A program made the position numbers and the translations under genes. Below are positions 24,659-35,627 of a stretch of 64,000 bases of DNA, one piece after another. The notes below the pieces were generated by a model. The model ran no database searches. It saw only the letters and a program-made list of their open reading frames with translations, and was not told the origin of the DNA. The stretch is from Clostridiales bacterium. Lineage in GTDB: Bacteria > Bacillota > Clostridia > Peptostreptococcales > Anaerovoracaceae. Within the stretch, counting starts at the first letter, position 1. Each line of letters starts with the position of its first letter. The stretch is from NCBI GenBank assembly GCA_012841925.1, contig DUTT01000017.1, positions 1-64,000 of the forward strand, written 5' to 3'.

Positions 24659-26218
24659 TTACTCTCGTAACACATCCAGATCCAGTGCAGAATATACGGA
24701 AAGCAGATCCGCCACTTTCCGGGCGATGACCTGGGTACCGCCTGCTGTATTGCTCTCGATGTTGAGCGGCATCAGCGGCTCGTGCAGCGATTTCCGCAGC
24801 AGGAACCAGCCGTCCCCGTTTTCCTCATCGCAGGCAACGCGAACCCCTTCATAATTGGGAAGCACCAGGCTCATACCGCAGCGGCAGCGCCCTTCGCAGG
24901 GTGCTTCCTCTGTGCACGGGCCGCTTTTCAGCAGACTCTCGAGTTCCATCAGCACACCGTCGGCGTACATGGACGCACCTTCCGCCCGGATGGGAATCCG
25001 GATTTCAAGCGATTCCACCGGCTCGGCAAGCGCCTCGATGAGCGAACGGATTCCCTTCCCCTCGCGCTTCAGCTGCGCTGCACGAGCCGTAATCAGAGCC
25101 GCCAGATAGGCGCCGTCATCCAGGAAGTAATTGTCCCGGTACGCCGCGTGACCCGATGTTTCGACGGCCAGGGGACAGTCCTCCCCCTTTTCGTTCAGCT
25201 CGATCGCTTTTGCGATTACGTTGCGATATCCTCGTTTGTAGCGGAAGTGGGAAAGCCCCAGCACGTCCTCCAGAAAACCGGTTAGCCGGTCGCTGGTGAT
25301 GCTGTCCGTTACGACGATGCGCCCCGGCGCACCGGGCTTCAGGAGTGCCGCCGCCAGGGCGACAATCTTGTTTCCGGCGATGGCTTGCCCGTCTTCGCCG
25401 ACTGCCGCCGAACGGTCGACGTCCGTATCAAACAGCAGGCCGAGCTCGGCACCCGACCGCTTGACTTCGGCGGACACGGATTCCATGGCACCGGCATCCT
25501 CCGGGTTCGGCGGATGGTTGGGAAAAGTCCCGTCCGGTTCCAGGAACTGACTGCCCGTCGTATCGGCGCCGAGCGGCTCCAGGATGTCGGTTGCGAAAAA
25601 TCCTCCCGCGCCGTTCCCTGCGTCCACGACGATGTGCAATCCTTCGAGCGGCCGGTCTTCTTCCGAAGCACCCAGGCCATCCGCGATAAAGCTTCGCAGG
25701 TGCGCCGTGTACAGAGCCATCAAATCCAGCGTTTCAACCGGCGCGCCCTCTCTGGATGGCGTAAAGGGCGCAAGAGATTCAGCGGTGCTCACAATGGACG
25801 CGATGTCTTCGCTGTCGAGCCCGCCCTCGCTGGAAAAGTATTTGAAGCCGTTGCGATACTTCGGAAGGTGGCTTGCCGTAATCATGATAGCGCCGTCCGC
25901 CGCAACTTCGGGGAAAACGGTCGCCATGTACATCGCAGGCGTGGAGGCCATGCCGCAGCACAGCACCTGTACGCCGCAGCCGGCCAGCGTCTCGCAGACG
26001 ATGCGCGAAAGCTCGGGGCCTGTCAAGCGCGAATCGCGCCCGACGGCTACGGTGAGCTCCTCCCGTTTTTTCTCTGTTTTTGCTGCCAGCCACAAAACGA
26101 AGGCAAGGGTCAGATCGACGACCGCCTCCGGCGTTAAATCCACCGGTTTTCCGGGTTCGCCGGCCATTGCGACACCGCGTATATCGCTTCCGTTTTGCAA
26201 TGCGCCATAATTCTTCAT
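24659..26218 (-). CDS. Phosphoglucomutase/phosphomannomutase family protein
   Basis: Alpha-D-phosphohexomutase of 519 residues that would move phosphate between the 1- and 6-positions of a hexose. The phosphoserine loop is TASHLPKYRNGFK, the magnesium loop is LLFDTDVDRSA, the sugar-binding loop is VETSGHAAYRDN, and the phosphate-binding domain near the C-terminus holds SNTAGGTQ. The TASHLP variant (in place of TASHNP) is seen in a plant/algal-like subgroup. Unusual: a cysteine-rich insert around residues 434-448 (PCTEEAPCEGRCRCG) could bind a metal. It is 3 bp from the upstream pfkB gene and starts at ATG behind GGAG. Confidence 0.93.
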   Translation of the reverse strand: MKNYGALQNGSDIRGVAMAGEPGKPVDLTPEAVVDLTLAFVLWLAAKTEKKREELTVAVGRDSRLTGPELSRIVCETLAGCGVQVLCCGMASTPAMYMATVFPEVAADGAIMITASHLPKYRNGFKYFSSEGGLDSEDIASIVSTAESLAPFTPSREGAPVETLDLMALYTAHLRSFIADGLGASEEDRPLEGLHIVVDAGNGAGGFFATDILEPLGADTTGSQFLEPDGTFPNHPPNPEDAGAMESVSAEVKRSGAELGLLFDTDVDRSAAVGEDGQAIAGNKIVALAAALLKPGAPGRIVVTDSITSDRLTGFLEDVLGLSHFRYKRGYRNVIAKAIELNEKGEDCPLAVETSGHAAYRDNYFLDDGAYLAALITARAAQLKREGKGIRSLIEALAEPVESLEIRIPIRAEGASMYADGVLMELESLLKSGPCTEEAPCEGRCRCGMSLVLPNYEGVRVACDEENGDGWFLLRKSLHEPLMPLNIESNTAGGTQVIARKVADLLSVYSALDLDVLRE

Positions 26219-26221
26219 GAT

Positions 26222-27181
26222 CTACTCCTTGCCTGCCACGTAATCACTCTGAAGCAACGCCTCTACTTCTTCCCGTCCGGCGAGCCCCGTCGTGCCGACG
26301 TAGCGAATGGAACATGCCGCAACCGCATTGGCAAACCGGGCGCACTCGACGGGTGACTTCCCTTCCATGAGCGCAGCGATGAATCCCGCCGCAAAGTGGT
26401 CGCCGGCCCCTGTCGTGTCTTTAACATCGTCGATCTGAAAGCCGAGCACATGAGTGTGTTCTCCGTTTTGAGCGAACACGTGACAGCCGTCCCTTCCCGT
26501 TTTAACGACGGCATGCCCCGCTCCCATGGACAGCAGGCTCGCACCGATCCGGTCGAGCTCCGTTTCGTCCGTGAGCCAGCAGCCTTCGTCGTAGTTGGGG
26601 AACACGAAGTCGGTGTACGGCAAAAACTTCCGAGCGGCGCTCTTCGCATCGGGATCCGGACCGCGCATCACGTCGACGCAGGTCGTAACGCCTGCATCCT
26701 TTGCGGCCTTCAGGAGCCCTGCGATTGAGCCGGTCAGCGATTGAGCACAGAATGCGCTCCCGACGGACATCACGTCTGCAGCTTTAAGCGCGTCCATATC
26801 GAAGCACGTCTCGCAAATCGCATTATCCGCTCCCTGATTTACGATAAAGCTCCGCTCGCCGTCGGGATGGATGCACACAAGCGACACCGTTGTGGGCAGA
26901 TCGGAATCCCGTGCTACCCCCAGCATATCCACGCCTGCATCGCGCCCGCTTTTTAAAACATAGTCTCCAAACAGATCCGCTCCAACAAGACTGTACAGCT
27001 TCGCCCGGTGACCGAGCTTCACCAGGGCGACCGCTTCGTTCATGGCATCTCCGCCCGTGCTGTAATAAAACCGGGGAATGCGGGTCGTCTCTTCCGAAAA
27101 GGCATCCCGCGGGAGGCCGGGTATCAATACGTCGCACACCGCCATGCCGTAGCAGAGAGCTGTTCCCTTTTTGAATGTCAT
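26222..27181 (-). CDS. PfkB-family carbohydrate kinase
   Basis: Ribokinase-fold sugar kinase of 319 residues. YYSTGGDAMNEAVALVKLG is the N-terminal substrate-binding signature, and DTTGAGDHFAAGFIAAL near residue 265 contains the catalytic GAGD aspartate and anion hole. The sugar is unknown. In this operon a ketose phosphate (substrate for the aldolase) or an Amadori sugar amine (substrate for the FrlB-like protein) would make sense, as FrlD kinases also belong to this family. The frame is open another 124 codons upstream, but that overlaps the aldolase gene in a wrong frame; ATG 27181, one base after the aldolase stop, is the start. Confidence 0.92.
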   Translation of the reverse strand: MTFKKGTALCYGMAVCDVLIPGLPRDAFSEETTRIPRFYYSTGGDAMNEAVALVKLGHRAKLYSLVGADLFGDYVLKSGRDAGVDMLGVARDSDLPTTVSLVCIHPDGERSFIVNQGADNAICETCFDMDALKAADVMSVGSAFCAQSLTGSIAGLLKAAKDAGVTTCVDVMRGPDPDAKSAARKFLPYTDFVFPNYDEGCWLTDETELDRIGASLLSMGAGHAVVKTGRDGCHVFAQNGEHTHVLGFQIDDVKDTTGAGDHFAAGFIAALMEGKSPVECARFANAVAACSIRYVGTTGLAGREEVEALLQSDYVAGKE

Positions 27182-27182
27182 C

Positions 27183-28019
27183 TTACGCCTTCCCCTCGCT
27201 TCCAAACAGTCGCATCTTCTCTGCAGTCCGTTCGCGGACCGCCTGCACGTGATGATTGAACACGTCGTAATAACCGGAACCGGCTTCGATATCCCGGCGG
27301 ATGCTCTCCATCGCCGACTGAAGCAGCTCCGTGTGGATGTTGATCTTCGAGATGCCGAGTTCCGTGCACCTGCGTATGTCCTCGTCCGGTATGCCCGATG
27401 CACCGTGCAGGACGAGCGGCACAGCCACTTCCCTGCGCACAGCGGCCAGCAGGTCGAACCGGATCCACGGCTTTTCTTTGTACACGCCGTGTGCGTTGCC
27501 GATGGCAACCGCAAGCGCATCGATACCGGTTCGTTCGACGAATTCGCCCGCAAGCGACGGATCGGTCAGGCCGTACGCGGCAGGATCGCTATCGCCTTCG
27601 GCTCCTACGTGACCCAGTTCGGCTTCCACCGGAATCCCCAGCGGAGAACAGTACGCTACGACCTCTCTGGTCTTTTGAATGTTTTCTTCGTAAGGCAGCG
27701 CCGAGGCGTCGATCATCACCGAAGTGAATCCGGCTTCGACCGCCTGCTTCACTTCGTCCAGCGTGTTCGCGTGATCCAGATGGATCGCGACGGGAAGATC
27801 CGTTTCTTCGGCGTACGATCGTAGCAGTCGCGCAAAGTGCCGCATCGGTGAATACGGCTCAAACGGCGGTCCGTACGCGAGGATCAACGGCGCGCGCATC
27901 TCCTGCTGTGCCTGCATGACCCCGATCAGTTGCTCGACGTTGAACACATCGAAATTGCCGACGCCGTACCTGCCGGTATCGGCTTTCTGCAGCATGTCTT
28001 TGAGTGAAACCAGCGCCAC
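27183..28019 (-). CDS. Class II fructose/tagatose-bisphosphate aldolase (GatY/KbaY-like)
   Basis: Zinc-dependent aldolase of 278 residues. AIHLDHANTLDEV contains the catalytic Asp and first zinc His, VEAELGHVG the glutamate region, AIGNAHGVY the second zinc His, and LVLHGASGI the third. Length and the SVMIDAS and LHGASG motifs place it nearest GatY/KbaY (tagatose-1,6-bisphosphate) and FbaA-type aldolases; stereo-specificity is not decidable by eye. The start is GTG at 28019, eight bases after GGGAGG. It precedes the pfkB gene by one base, strongly suggesting kinase-then-aldolase steps in one pathway. Confidence 0.93.
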   Translation of the reverse strand: MALVSLKDMLQKADTGRYGVGNFDVFNVEQLIGVMQAQQEMRAPLILAYGPPFEPYSPMRHFARLLRSYAEETDLPVAIHLDHANTLDEVKQAVEAGFTSVMIDASALPYEENIQKTREVVAYCSPLGIPVEAELGHVGAEGDSDPAAYGLTDPSLAGEFVERTGIDALAVAIGNAHGVYKEKPWIRFDLLAAVRREVAVPLVLHGASGIPDEDIRRCTELGISKINIHTELLQSAMESIRRDIEAGSGYYDVFNHHVQAVRERTAEKMRLFGSEGKA

Positions 28020-28066
28020 GGCAGGGCCTCCCTTTCCTGTGAGTTGTCGAGTTTACAGAGCCCTGA

Positions 28067-29722
28067 TTACAGGCTCCAGATGTGACTAAACAGCGTGCGC
28101 GTAACGGACGGCACGACTTCGAACAGGCTCCGCTTGTTGACCCGTTCGGTCCACATGTGGTATTCCTTACCGATCGGTCCGTAGATGACCGCCGGAATGC
28201 CGATCGCTTCCATCGCATCGAAATCCAGCTGATACAGGTCACCCCACATCGGCGTATTGGCCGAAAATTTCGTATAGTCGAACGGGTGATCGATACCGCA
28301 GTAGCTCGCATCGGATATGCCCATAAAGTAGTTTTCGTAATCCATGGTCTGGCCGAACTCCGATTCAGCCGCCTGCTTGACGACTGCGTACGCCTCGCTG
28401 CCCATATTTTCCTTGCCGGGAATCAGGTCGGCGTGGATGGGGAGATAGTACGGCGGCGCAAATCCTATGAGGACAACGGGGTGCTTGATTTCCGCATATT
28501 GCAGCACCGCCTCCATCAGCTTGAGCGTCGCTGCGGGAAAATTCAGCTCGCCGCTTTCGACGCGTTTGCCGATCTCCCGATACACGTCGCCGTAGTACGC
28601 ATCGAATTTCGCCGGGTCACGCTCCTTCAACTCTGCTGCCAGCTCTTCGAACGAGTACACAGCCGTCTTGTAGCTGATGCCCTCTTTCTTGGCGAACTTG
28701 TCGCGTTTCTTGTACTCCTGATAGACGCCATCCAATTCGCGAACGCTGTTTTCCAGCGCATTCTCCGCAATCCTCTTGAGGCGGACCATGACCTGCTCCG
28801 GCGTCGAGTCGAACGTGAGCGCGGTAAAGTATCCGGCAGCCCGGTACGGAATCGACACGTCGTACAGTTCTTTCATGTCGCGCAGATACGTCCACGTCGG
28901 AGGCACGGTCGCCTCGTCCTTGTAGCGATCCGAAAACTCAAGAGACAAGTTCGTTTTCTGATAGATCTCGGCCAGGATACCTAACGGTGTGATGCCGTCA
29001 AAACAGTGGCCGACGTGCGCCGTCACTCCCTGCACCATCACGACCGGCATAATCTTGCCGACTGATCCGATGGACATGATCTGCGCTCCGCCCCGCTCGT
29101 TCGTCGGTTCGGGGTCCACGACGAGCTTCAGATCCAGCCCGTACTGCTCTTTGAGCTTCAGAATCAGCCCTGCAGCCGAACGCATACCGGCCGAATAGGA
29201 TTCTTCGTCCGGGACGAGAATCATCAGCAGATTGCCCGGCAGCTCTCCCTGTTCCGCCAGCGCTGCATACTCTTCGAACAGCGCCATGTGGATTGAAAGT
29301 CCGCCTTTCATATCCGCTGCACCGCGGCCCCAGATCCATTCGTTGGAATCCATGTCCTTCCGTGCTTCTTCGGAAAGATCCATCGCGGCCAGCGCCTGCT
29401 CCAGCTCATCTCCCAGCTCGTAGGCCTGCCTGGACAGCTCGCCGTAGCTTTCGGTTCCGACCACATCGATGTGCCCCATCGACACGACGGTATTGGGCGA
29501 ATTCCCCAGCAAAAGCGCATAGGGAACCGTGCGGCCGAACGCATCGCCTTCGATGACGTGCAGCCCGAACTGATCCGGCCGTTCTTTTAAATAGGGAATG
29601 TCGGAAAAGAACCGGAGTGCGTAGTCCGACATAGCGTTTTCAGCGGCGGAGTAGCTGACGCTGTCGATGGCGACCATGTCTTTAAGCCGCGCGTAAATCC
29701 TTTCTTCGATCGATTGTTTCAT
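28067..29722 (-). CDS. M20-family peptidase, RocB-like
   Basis: The 551-residue zinc peptidase is of the M20 superfamily and is closest in length and motifs to RocB (arginine utilisation protein) of Bacillus. MGHIDVVG has the first metal His, WIWGRGAADMKGGL the bridging Asp, LVPDEESYSAGMRS the catalytic and metal glutamates, and VVDPEPTNE and AHVGHCFDG follow. RocB's exact reaction is not established; relatives remove acyl or amino-acid groups. ATG 29722 after GGAAGG is preferred to a start 14 codons earlier. It is the first gene of the aldolase-pfkB-PGM-TipAS-SIS run (47 bp gap), so it may process the amine part of a glycated substrate. Confidence 0.88.
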   Translation of the reverse strand: MKQSIEERIYARLKDMVAIDSVSYSAAENAMSDYALRFFSDIPYLKERPDQFGLHVIEGDAFGRTVPYALLLGNSPNTVVSMGHIDVVGTESYGELSRQAYELGDELEQALAAMDLSEEARKDMDSNEWIWGRGAADMKGGLSIHMALFEEYAALAEQGELPGNLLMILVPDEESYSAGMRSAAGLILKLKEQYGLDLKLVVDPEPTNERGGAQIMSIGSVGKIMPVVMVQGVTAHVGHCFDGITPLGILAEIYQKTNLSLEFSDRYKDEATVPPTWTYLRDMKELYDVSIPYRAAGYFTALTFDSTPEQVMVRLKRIAENALENSVRELDGVYQEYKKRDKFAKKEGISYKTAVYSFEELAAELKERDPAKFDAYYGDVYREIGKRVESGELNFPAATLKLMEAVLQYAEIKHPVVLIGFAPPYYLPIHADLIPGKENMGSEAYAVVKQAAESEFGQTMDYENYFMGISDASYCGIDHPFDYTKFSANTPMWGDLYQLDFDAMEAIGIPAVIYGPIGKEYHMWTERVNKRSLFEVVPSVTRTLFSHIWSL

Positions 29723-29821
29723 GGCTGTTTTTTCCTTCCTGATTGTCGTTCTTCTCGTTTGCATAAGGTTTATTTCGCAGATAACCGTGCGAGACGGCGA
29801 TTGTTCTCACCGTTTAGATTA

Positions 29822-30478
29822 TCACAAATCCATCCTTCTTCCAAGTAGCCACAGCGTCGCACCGCCGGCGGCCACCGTCGCAAGAATCAGCAGAAAGCGG
29901 TGCAGAAACACGCTTTCCGGCAATAGGAGGATCACCGGATCCATCCGGTAGTCGAACCACCAGTAATCATCCGGAAATGCGATTTCGTGGAAAAGCGTAA
30001 AGGCGCGGCTAAAATCTATCAGAGCCGCAGCTCCGATTAAAAGAGGCACGGCGAGCACCGTCTTTCCGGCGACTCTGAACCTTTGTCCTTCTTTTTGACG
30101 CAGCGACCGGCTGAACAGAGGAATCATCGCCGCCCCTCCGGCGGCACCGCCCAGCCATACGAGGCGGAACAGATGCCTCACCTTGTGAAAGTGTACGACC
30201 GCTCCTTCGGATGACGGCAGAGTCGCAAGCGAAAAGTCGGAGCGGTTCCACGGGGCGCTCCATCGAATCAGCCCGTCGTAGTTTTGCAGAATCTCCGCTT
30301 CCGATAGCCCGGAAGCCTGCTGCAGGTCGAGCCGGGCGATTTCCAGAACATACAGTGGACGGGCGAGTACGGCCAGAGCCAGACCGAGCCCTATCAAGAA
30401 CAACAGGGCGCACAGCCCTGTTGTGATATGCCCGCGCATCGTAAGCGGTATGCGGTTTTCGTGCATGCGCCGGCTCAT
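29822..30478 (-). CDS. TIGR01906/DUF1461 integral membrane protein
   Basis: The 218-residue membrane protein has four predicted helices: one N-terminal, two central, one C-terminal. The segment FHEIAFPDDYWWFDYRMDP followed by VILLLPESVFLHRF is the signature of the TIGR01906/DUF1461 family, found mainly in Bacillota and of unknown function; the extracytoplasmic part sits between helices 1 and 2. The start is not firmly fixed, since no good ribosome site is seen; ATG 30478 is 7 bp after the upstream stop, which suggests coupling to the ADP-ribosylglycohydrolase gene. Confidence 0.82.
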   Translation of the reverse strand: MSRRMHENRIPLTMRGHITTGLCALLFLIGLGLALAVLARPLYVLEIARLDLQQASGLSEAEILQNYDGLIRWSAPWNRSDFSLATLPSSEGAVVHFHKVRHLFRLVWLGGAAGGAAMIPLFSRSLRQKEGQRFRVAGKTVLAVPLLIGAAALIDFSRAFTLFHEIAFPDDYWWFDYRMDPVILLLPESVFLHRFLLILATVAAGGATLWLLGRRMDL

Positions 30479-30485
30479 GTTTTTC

Positions 30486-31259
30486 TCAGTCCGTAATCCC
30501 GAGCGCCTTTTTAAGAAGGGGATCCAGGATGTTCAGCGCTCTGGCCTTCAACCGTGCAGGGATGCCGAAATAAGGCTCTGCGATGCTGCCGGCGATGGCG
30601 GCGATGGTGTCGCTGTCTCCGCCGATGGATACGGCGTTGCGGATTACGTCTTCGAAGTCTTTTCCTTCGAGAAAGGCAACGACCGCCTGCGGTACGCTCC
30701 CCTGGCACGTCTCATCGAACCCGTACCCCGGACGGATTTCCGCAAGCGTAAAGTCCAAATCGTAGTACTGTCCGACGTGCTTGTAGATCTGCTCCTGTGT
30801 ACAGTTTTGACTGGCCATGTAAATAGCTTCGGACACGGCGACAGCCCCCTTGATGCCTTCGGGATGGTTGTGCGTAACTTCAGCCGACAGCGTCGCCAGC
30901 TCTTTGGCTTCCGACAGGCTGTCGGCGAGCCATGCAGCGCCGGATACGCGCATCGCCGACCCGTTTCCGTAGCTGTTGTACGGCTTAGGATCGTCTGCCT
31001 GCAGCCACTTCTCAAACTGAGACCCGTATCCGCATTTCGGATATTCTCTTCCGAACTCTCTCATGTAGCTCGTGAGGAGCACTTGCGCGCTTTGGGTCTT
31101 ATCCTTCTTGTACTCTCTGAGAGCGGCATAGACCGCGCACGTCATGACGGTGTCGTCGGTAAAGTGACTGTTCGGCTTCCACAGCGGAAAATCTTTTGTC
31201 TTGATATTGTTGAACTCGTACACCGACCCGACGATATCCCCTATGATTGCTCCAAACAT
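30486..31259 (-). CDS. ADP-ribosylglycohydrolase-family protein
   Basis: The 257-residue all-helical hydrolase is related to DraG and ARH enzymes, which remove ADP-ribose from proteins, nucleic acids or small molecules. Both metal-binding signatures are present: FTDDTVMT near residue 33, and VSIGGDSDTIAAIAGS near residue 210 with the second magnesium-binding Asp-x-Asp-Thr. MFGAIIGDIVGSVYEF is the typical start. The target is unknown, and no ADP-ribosyltransferase was seen in the window. It has its own promoter (31302-31330) and an AGGAGG ribosome site. Confidence 0.92.
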   Translation of the reverse strand: MFGAIIGDIVGSVYEFNNIKTKDFPLWKPNSHFTDDTVMTCAVYAALREYKKDKTQSAQVLLTSYMREFGREYPKCGYGSQFEKWLQADDPKPYNSYGNGSAMRVSGAAWLADSLSEAKELATLSAEVTHNHPEGIKGAVAVSEAIYMASQNCTQEQIYKHVGQYYDLDFTLAEIRPGYGFDETCQGSVPQAVVAFLEGKDFEDVIRNAVSIGGDSDTIAAIAGSIAEPYFGIPARLKARALNILDPLLKKALGITD

Positions 31260-31301
31260 CGACCCCTCCTAATGTCCTTGTACACTGTTCCAATCAGTGT
31301 T

Positions 31302-31330
31302 ATTATAATAGATTTATTGAGAAATGTCCA
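31302..31330 (-). promoter_or_regulatory. Promoter of the ADP-ribosylglycohydrolase gene
   Basis: On the minus strand TGGACA (31325-31330) and TATAAT (31302-31307) are spaced by 17 bp, 43 bp before the ATG. Confidence 0.65.
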
Positions 31331-31367
31331 GCGTCGTCGCAGCACCTCCATCCGTATGCACATCAAA

Positions 31368-31403
31368 AGAGCGCCGTAAGACCGATCGGTCTTACGGCGC
31401 TCT
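31368..31403 (-). terminator. Strong terminator after hppA
   Basis: This is a perfect 36-bp palindrome with 18-bp arms AGAGCGCCGTAAGACCGA and its complement. On the minus strand it ends in TCTTTTG, giving a U-run, about 60 bp past the hppA stop. Confidence 0.8.
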
Positions 31404-31462
31404 GCCGCTTGCTTTTACGCATCGTGTGCCCGGTTCAGCGTTTCATCGGGCGGATGGCCAGT

Positions 31463-33496
<2,034 letters not shown>

Positions 33497-33560
33497 GAAT
33501 CGCATCCTCCTTTAAGATAGCCTGCAGATTATCTGCGTTTTCGGGAATGTTAGAAAATGC

Positions 33561-33592
33561 AAAGAGGTGCTGCGTTGCCGGCAGACCTCTTT
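33561..33592 (-). terminator. Terminator between secG and hppA
   Basis: Arms AAAGAGGT and ACCTCTTT, extended by an inner CTGC/GCAG pairing, form a hairpin about 60 bp downstream of the secG stop. A modest T-rich stretch (TTTGCATTTT) follows on the minus strand. Confidence 0.55.
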
Positions 33593-33653
33593 ATGCTTGG
33601 TCTATTACGATGCATGTCGTGCCGTCCGCACGGCGACATGCCATCCGGACAGA

Positions 33654-33884
33654 TTACTCCAGCGTTACCAGTATCAGCGTGCAGACGATAAACACGACCG
33701 CCCCGGCAACGGTGATTTTATTCAATATGGCTTCGTATCCCTTGCTCTTCTTCTTGCCGAACAACTGTTCAGCACCTCCGCCGATTGCACCGGAGAGCCC
33801 GGCGCTCTTTCCGGACTGGAACAGGATGCTGGCGATCAGCACCAGACAGGCCAAGGCTAATACGACCATCAGGACTGTTTTCAC
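33654..33884 (-). CDS. secG: Preprotein translocase subunit SecG
   Basis: The 76-residue protein has two membrane helices (residues ~3-22 and ~54-75) and the conserved SecG loop between them: ILFQSGKSAGLSGAIGGGAE then QLFGKKKSKGYE. It is a small subunit of the SecYEG channel that helps SecA-driven export. The start is GTG at 33884 behind AAGGAGG. It has its own promoter just after ilvD and a terminator before hppA. An rnr-smpB neighbourhood, common for secG in Bacillota, is not present here. Confidence 0.95.
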   Translation of the reverse strand: MKTVLMVVLALACLVLIASILFQSGKSAGLSGAIGGGAEQLFGKKKSKGYEAILNKITVAGAVVFIVCTLILVTLE

Positions 33885-33915
33885 TACTATACCTCCTTGC
33901 TAAAACAACTAATCC

Positions 33916-33944
33916 ATGATAGCACACCGTTTAGTCGTCCGCAA
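33916..33944 (-). promoter_or_regulatory. secG promoter
   Basis: On the minus strand TTGCGG (33939-33944) and TATCAT (33916-33921) are 17 bp apart, with TGC before the -10 (extended -10). It lies in the 68 bp between the ilvD stop and secG. Confidence 0.6.
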
Positions 33945-33952
33945 GAGGGTTT

Positions 33953-35614
33953 TTACTCTAAAATGGCACCTTTTGAGGCGTCGGACACTTGCTTTGCGTA
34001 GCGTGCAATGTACCCCTTCCGAACCGCTGGCTCGGGACGCACCCACTGCTCTCTGCGCTCGTTCATCGTTTTTTCGTCGACCAGCAAATCGATGGTGCAT
34101 GCCGGAATGTCGATTTTGATCCGGTCCCCTTCGCACACGAACGCAATCGGACCTCCCTGAGCCGCCTCCGGACACACGTGGCCGATCGATGCGCCGCGCG
34201 TCGCGCCGGAAAACCGGCCGTCGGTAACAAGAGCGACGTCTTTATCGAGCCCCATGCCTGCGATTGCAGATGTCGGATTGAGCATCTCGCGCATGCCCGG
34301 ACCGCCTCTGGGCCCTTCGTAGCGAATCACGACGACATCGCCGGCTACGATTTTCTGTTCATAAATCGCTGCGATGGCATCTTCCTCGCTGTCGAATACG
34401 CGAGCGGGTCCCTCGTGTACGAGCATGGCAGGATCGACGGCTGACCGCTTGACGACGCACCCGTTAGGAGCCAGCGTCCCTTTGAGCACAGCGATGCCCC
34501 CGTACGATGAGAACGGATCGTCGATCGGGCGGATGACGCTCGGATCCCGGTTGACGGCTCCCGCCAGATTTTCTTCGATCGTTTTCCCGCTGCAGGTGAG
34601 CAGCGACGTGTCGATCAGATTCTTTTTCGCAAGCTCCTTCATGACCGCAGGTACACCTCCGGCGCGATGCAGATCCTCCATATAGGTCGGCCCGGCCGGT
34701 GCCAGGTGACATAGATTCGGCGTTTGAGCCGAAATGGCGTTCGCCAGATCCAGCGGAAGATCGTAGCCGCACTCATGCGCGATCGCCGGCAAATGAAGCA
34801 TGGAATTCGTCGAGCAGCCCAGCGCCATGTCGACGGCCTCGGCGTTGTGAAACGCCGCTTCGGTCATGATGTCCAGCGGAAGGATATTCTGCTTTACGAG
34901 TTCCATAATCTGCATGCCCGCCTGCTTAGCCATCCGGAGACGCGCCGAATAGATGCCCGGCAGCGTGCCGTTGCCCGCAAGGCCCATGCCCAGCGCCTCC
35001 GTGAGGCAGTTCATGGAATTCGCCGTGTACATTCCCGAGCACGATCCGCACGTCGGGCAGGCGTTTTCCTCGTACTCGGCAAGCCCTTCGTCGTCGAGCT
35101 TTCCGGCCTTGTATGCGCCGACCGCTTCGAAGATATCCGACAGACACGTGCGGGTACCGTCGCTCATCTGTCCGGCCATCATGGGGCCGCCTGAGCAGAA
35201 TATGGTCGGAATGTTGATTCTCGCAGCCGCCATCAGCAGCCCCGGCACATTCTTGTCGCAGTTTGGAATCATCACAAGCCCGTCAAACTGGTGAGCCATG
35301 GCCATCGCTTCCGTCGAGTCGGCAATCAGTTCCCTCGTCACGAGCGAGTACTTCATCCCTTCGTGTCCCATGGCGATGCCGTCGCATACGGCGATTGCCG
35401 GGAAGACGAGCGGCGTGCCTCCGGCCAGAAGAACGCCGGTCTTGACCGCTTCTGTAATCTTGTCCAGATGCATGTGGCCGGGGACGACATCGTTTCTCGA
35501 ATCGACGATGCCGATGAGCGGCCGCTCCATCTCTTCTTTTGTAAGCCCCAGCGCATACATCAGCGACCGGTTCGGCGCGCGCTCTGCGCCGGTCTTTACG
35601 TTATCACTCCTCAT
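33953..35614 (-). CDS. ilvD: Dihydroxy-acid dehydratase
   Basis: Fe-S dehydratase of branched-chain amino-acid synthesis, 553 residues. Cluster and metal ligands are visible: [16 protein letters not shown], then [14 protein letters not shown], then [19 protein letters not shown], with three conserved cysteines overall. [19 protein letters not shown] near the C-terminus is the active-site serine region. It is the last gene of the ilvBNCD operon, 13 bp after ilvC, starting at ATG behind GGGAG. The oxygen-labile cluster type fits an anaerobe. Confidence 0.97.
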   Translation of the reverse strand: MRSDNVKTGAERAPNRSLMYALGLTKEEMERPLIGIVDSRNDVVPGHMHLDKITEAVKTGVLLAGGTPLVFPAIAVCDGIAMGHEGMKYSLVTRELIADSTEAMAMAHQFDGLVMIPNCDKNVPGLLMAAARINIPTIFCSGGPMMAGQMSDGTRTCLSDIFEAVGAYKAGKLDDEGLAEYEENACPTCGSCSGMYTANSMNCLTEALGMGLAGNGTLPGIYSARLRMAKQAGMQIMELVKQNILPLDIMTEAAFHNAEAVDMALGCSTNSMLHLPAIAHECGYDLPLDLANAISAQTPNLCHLAPAGPTYMEDLHRAGGVPAVMKELAKKNLIDTSLLTCSGKTIEENLAGAVNRDPSVIRPIDDPFSSYGGIAVLKGTLAPNGCVVKRSAVDPAMLVHEGPARVFDSEEDAIAAIYEQKIVAGDVVVIRYEGPRGGPGMREMLNPTSAIAGMGLDKDVALVTDGRFSGATRGASIGHVCPEAAQGGPIAFVCEGDRIKIDIPACTIDLLVDEKTMNERREQWVRPEPAVRKGYIARYAKQVSDASKGAILE

Positions 35615-35627
35615 CGAACTCCCTTTC

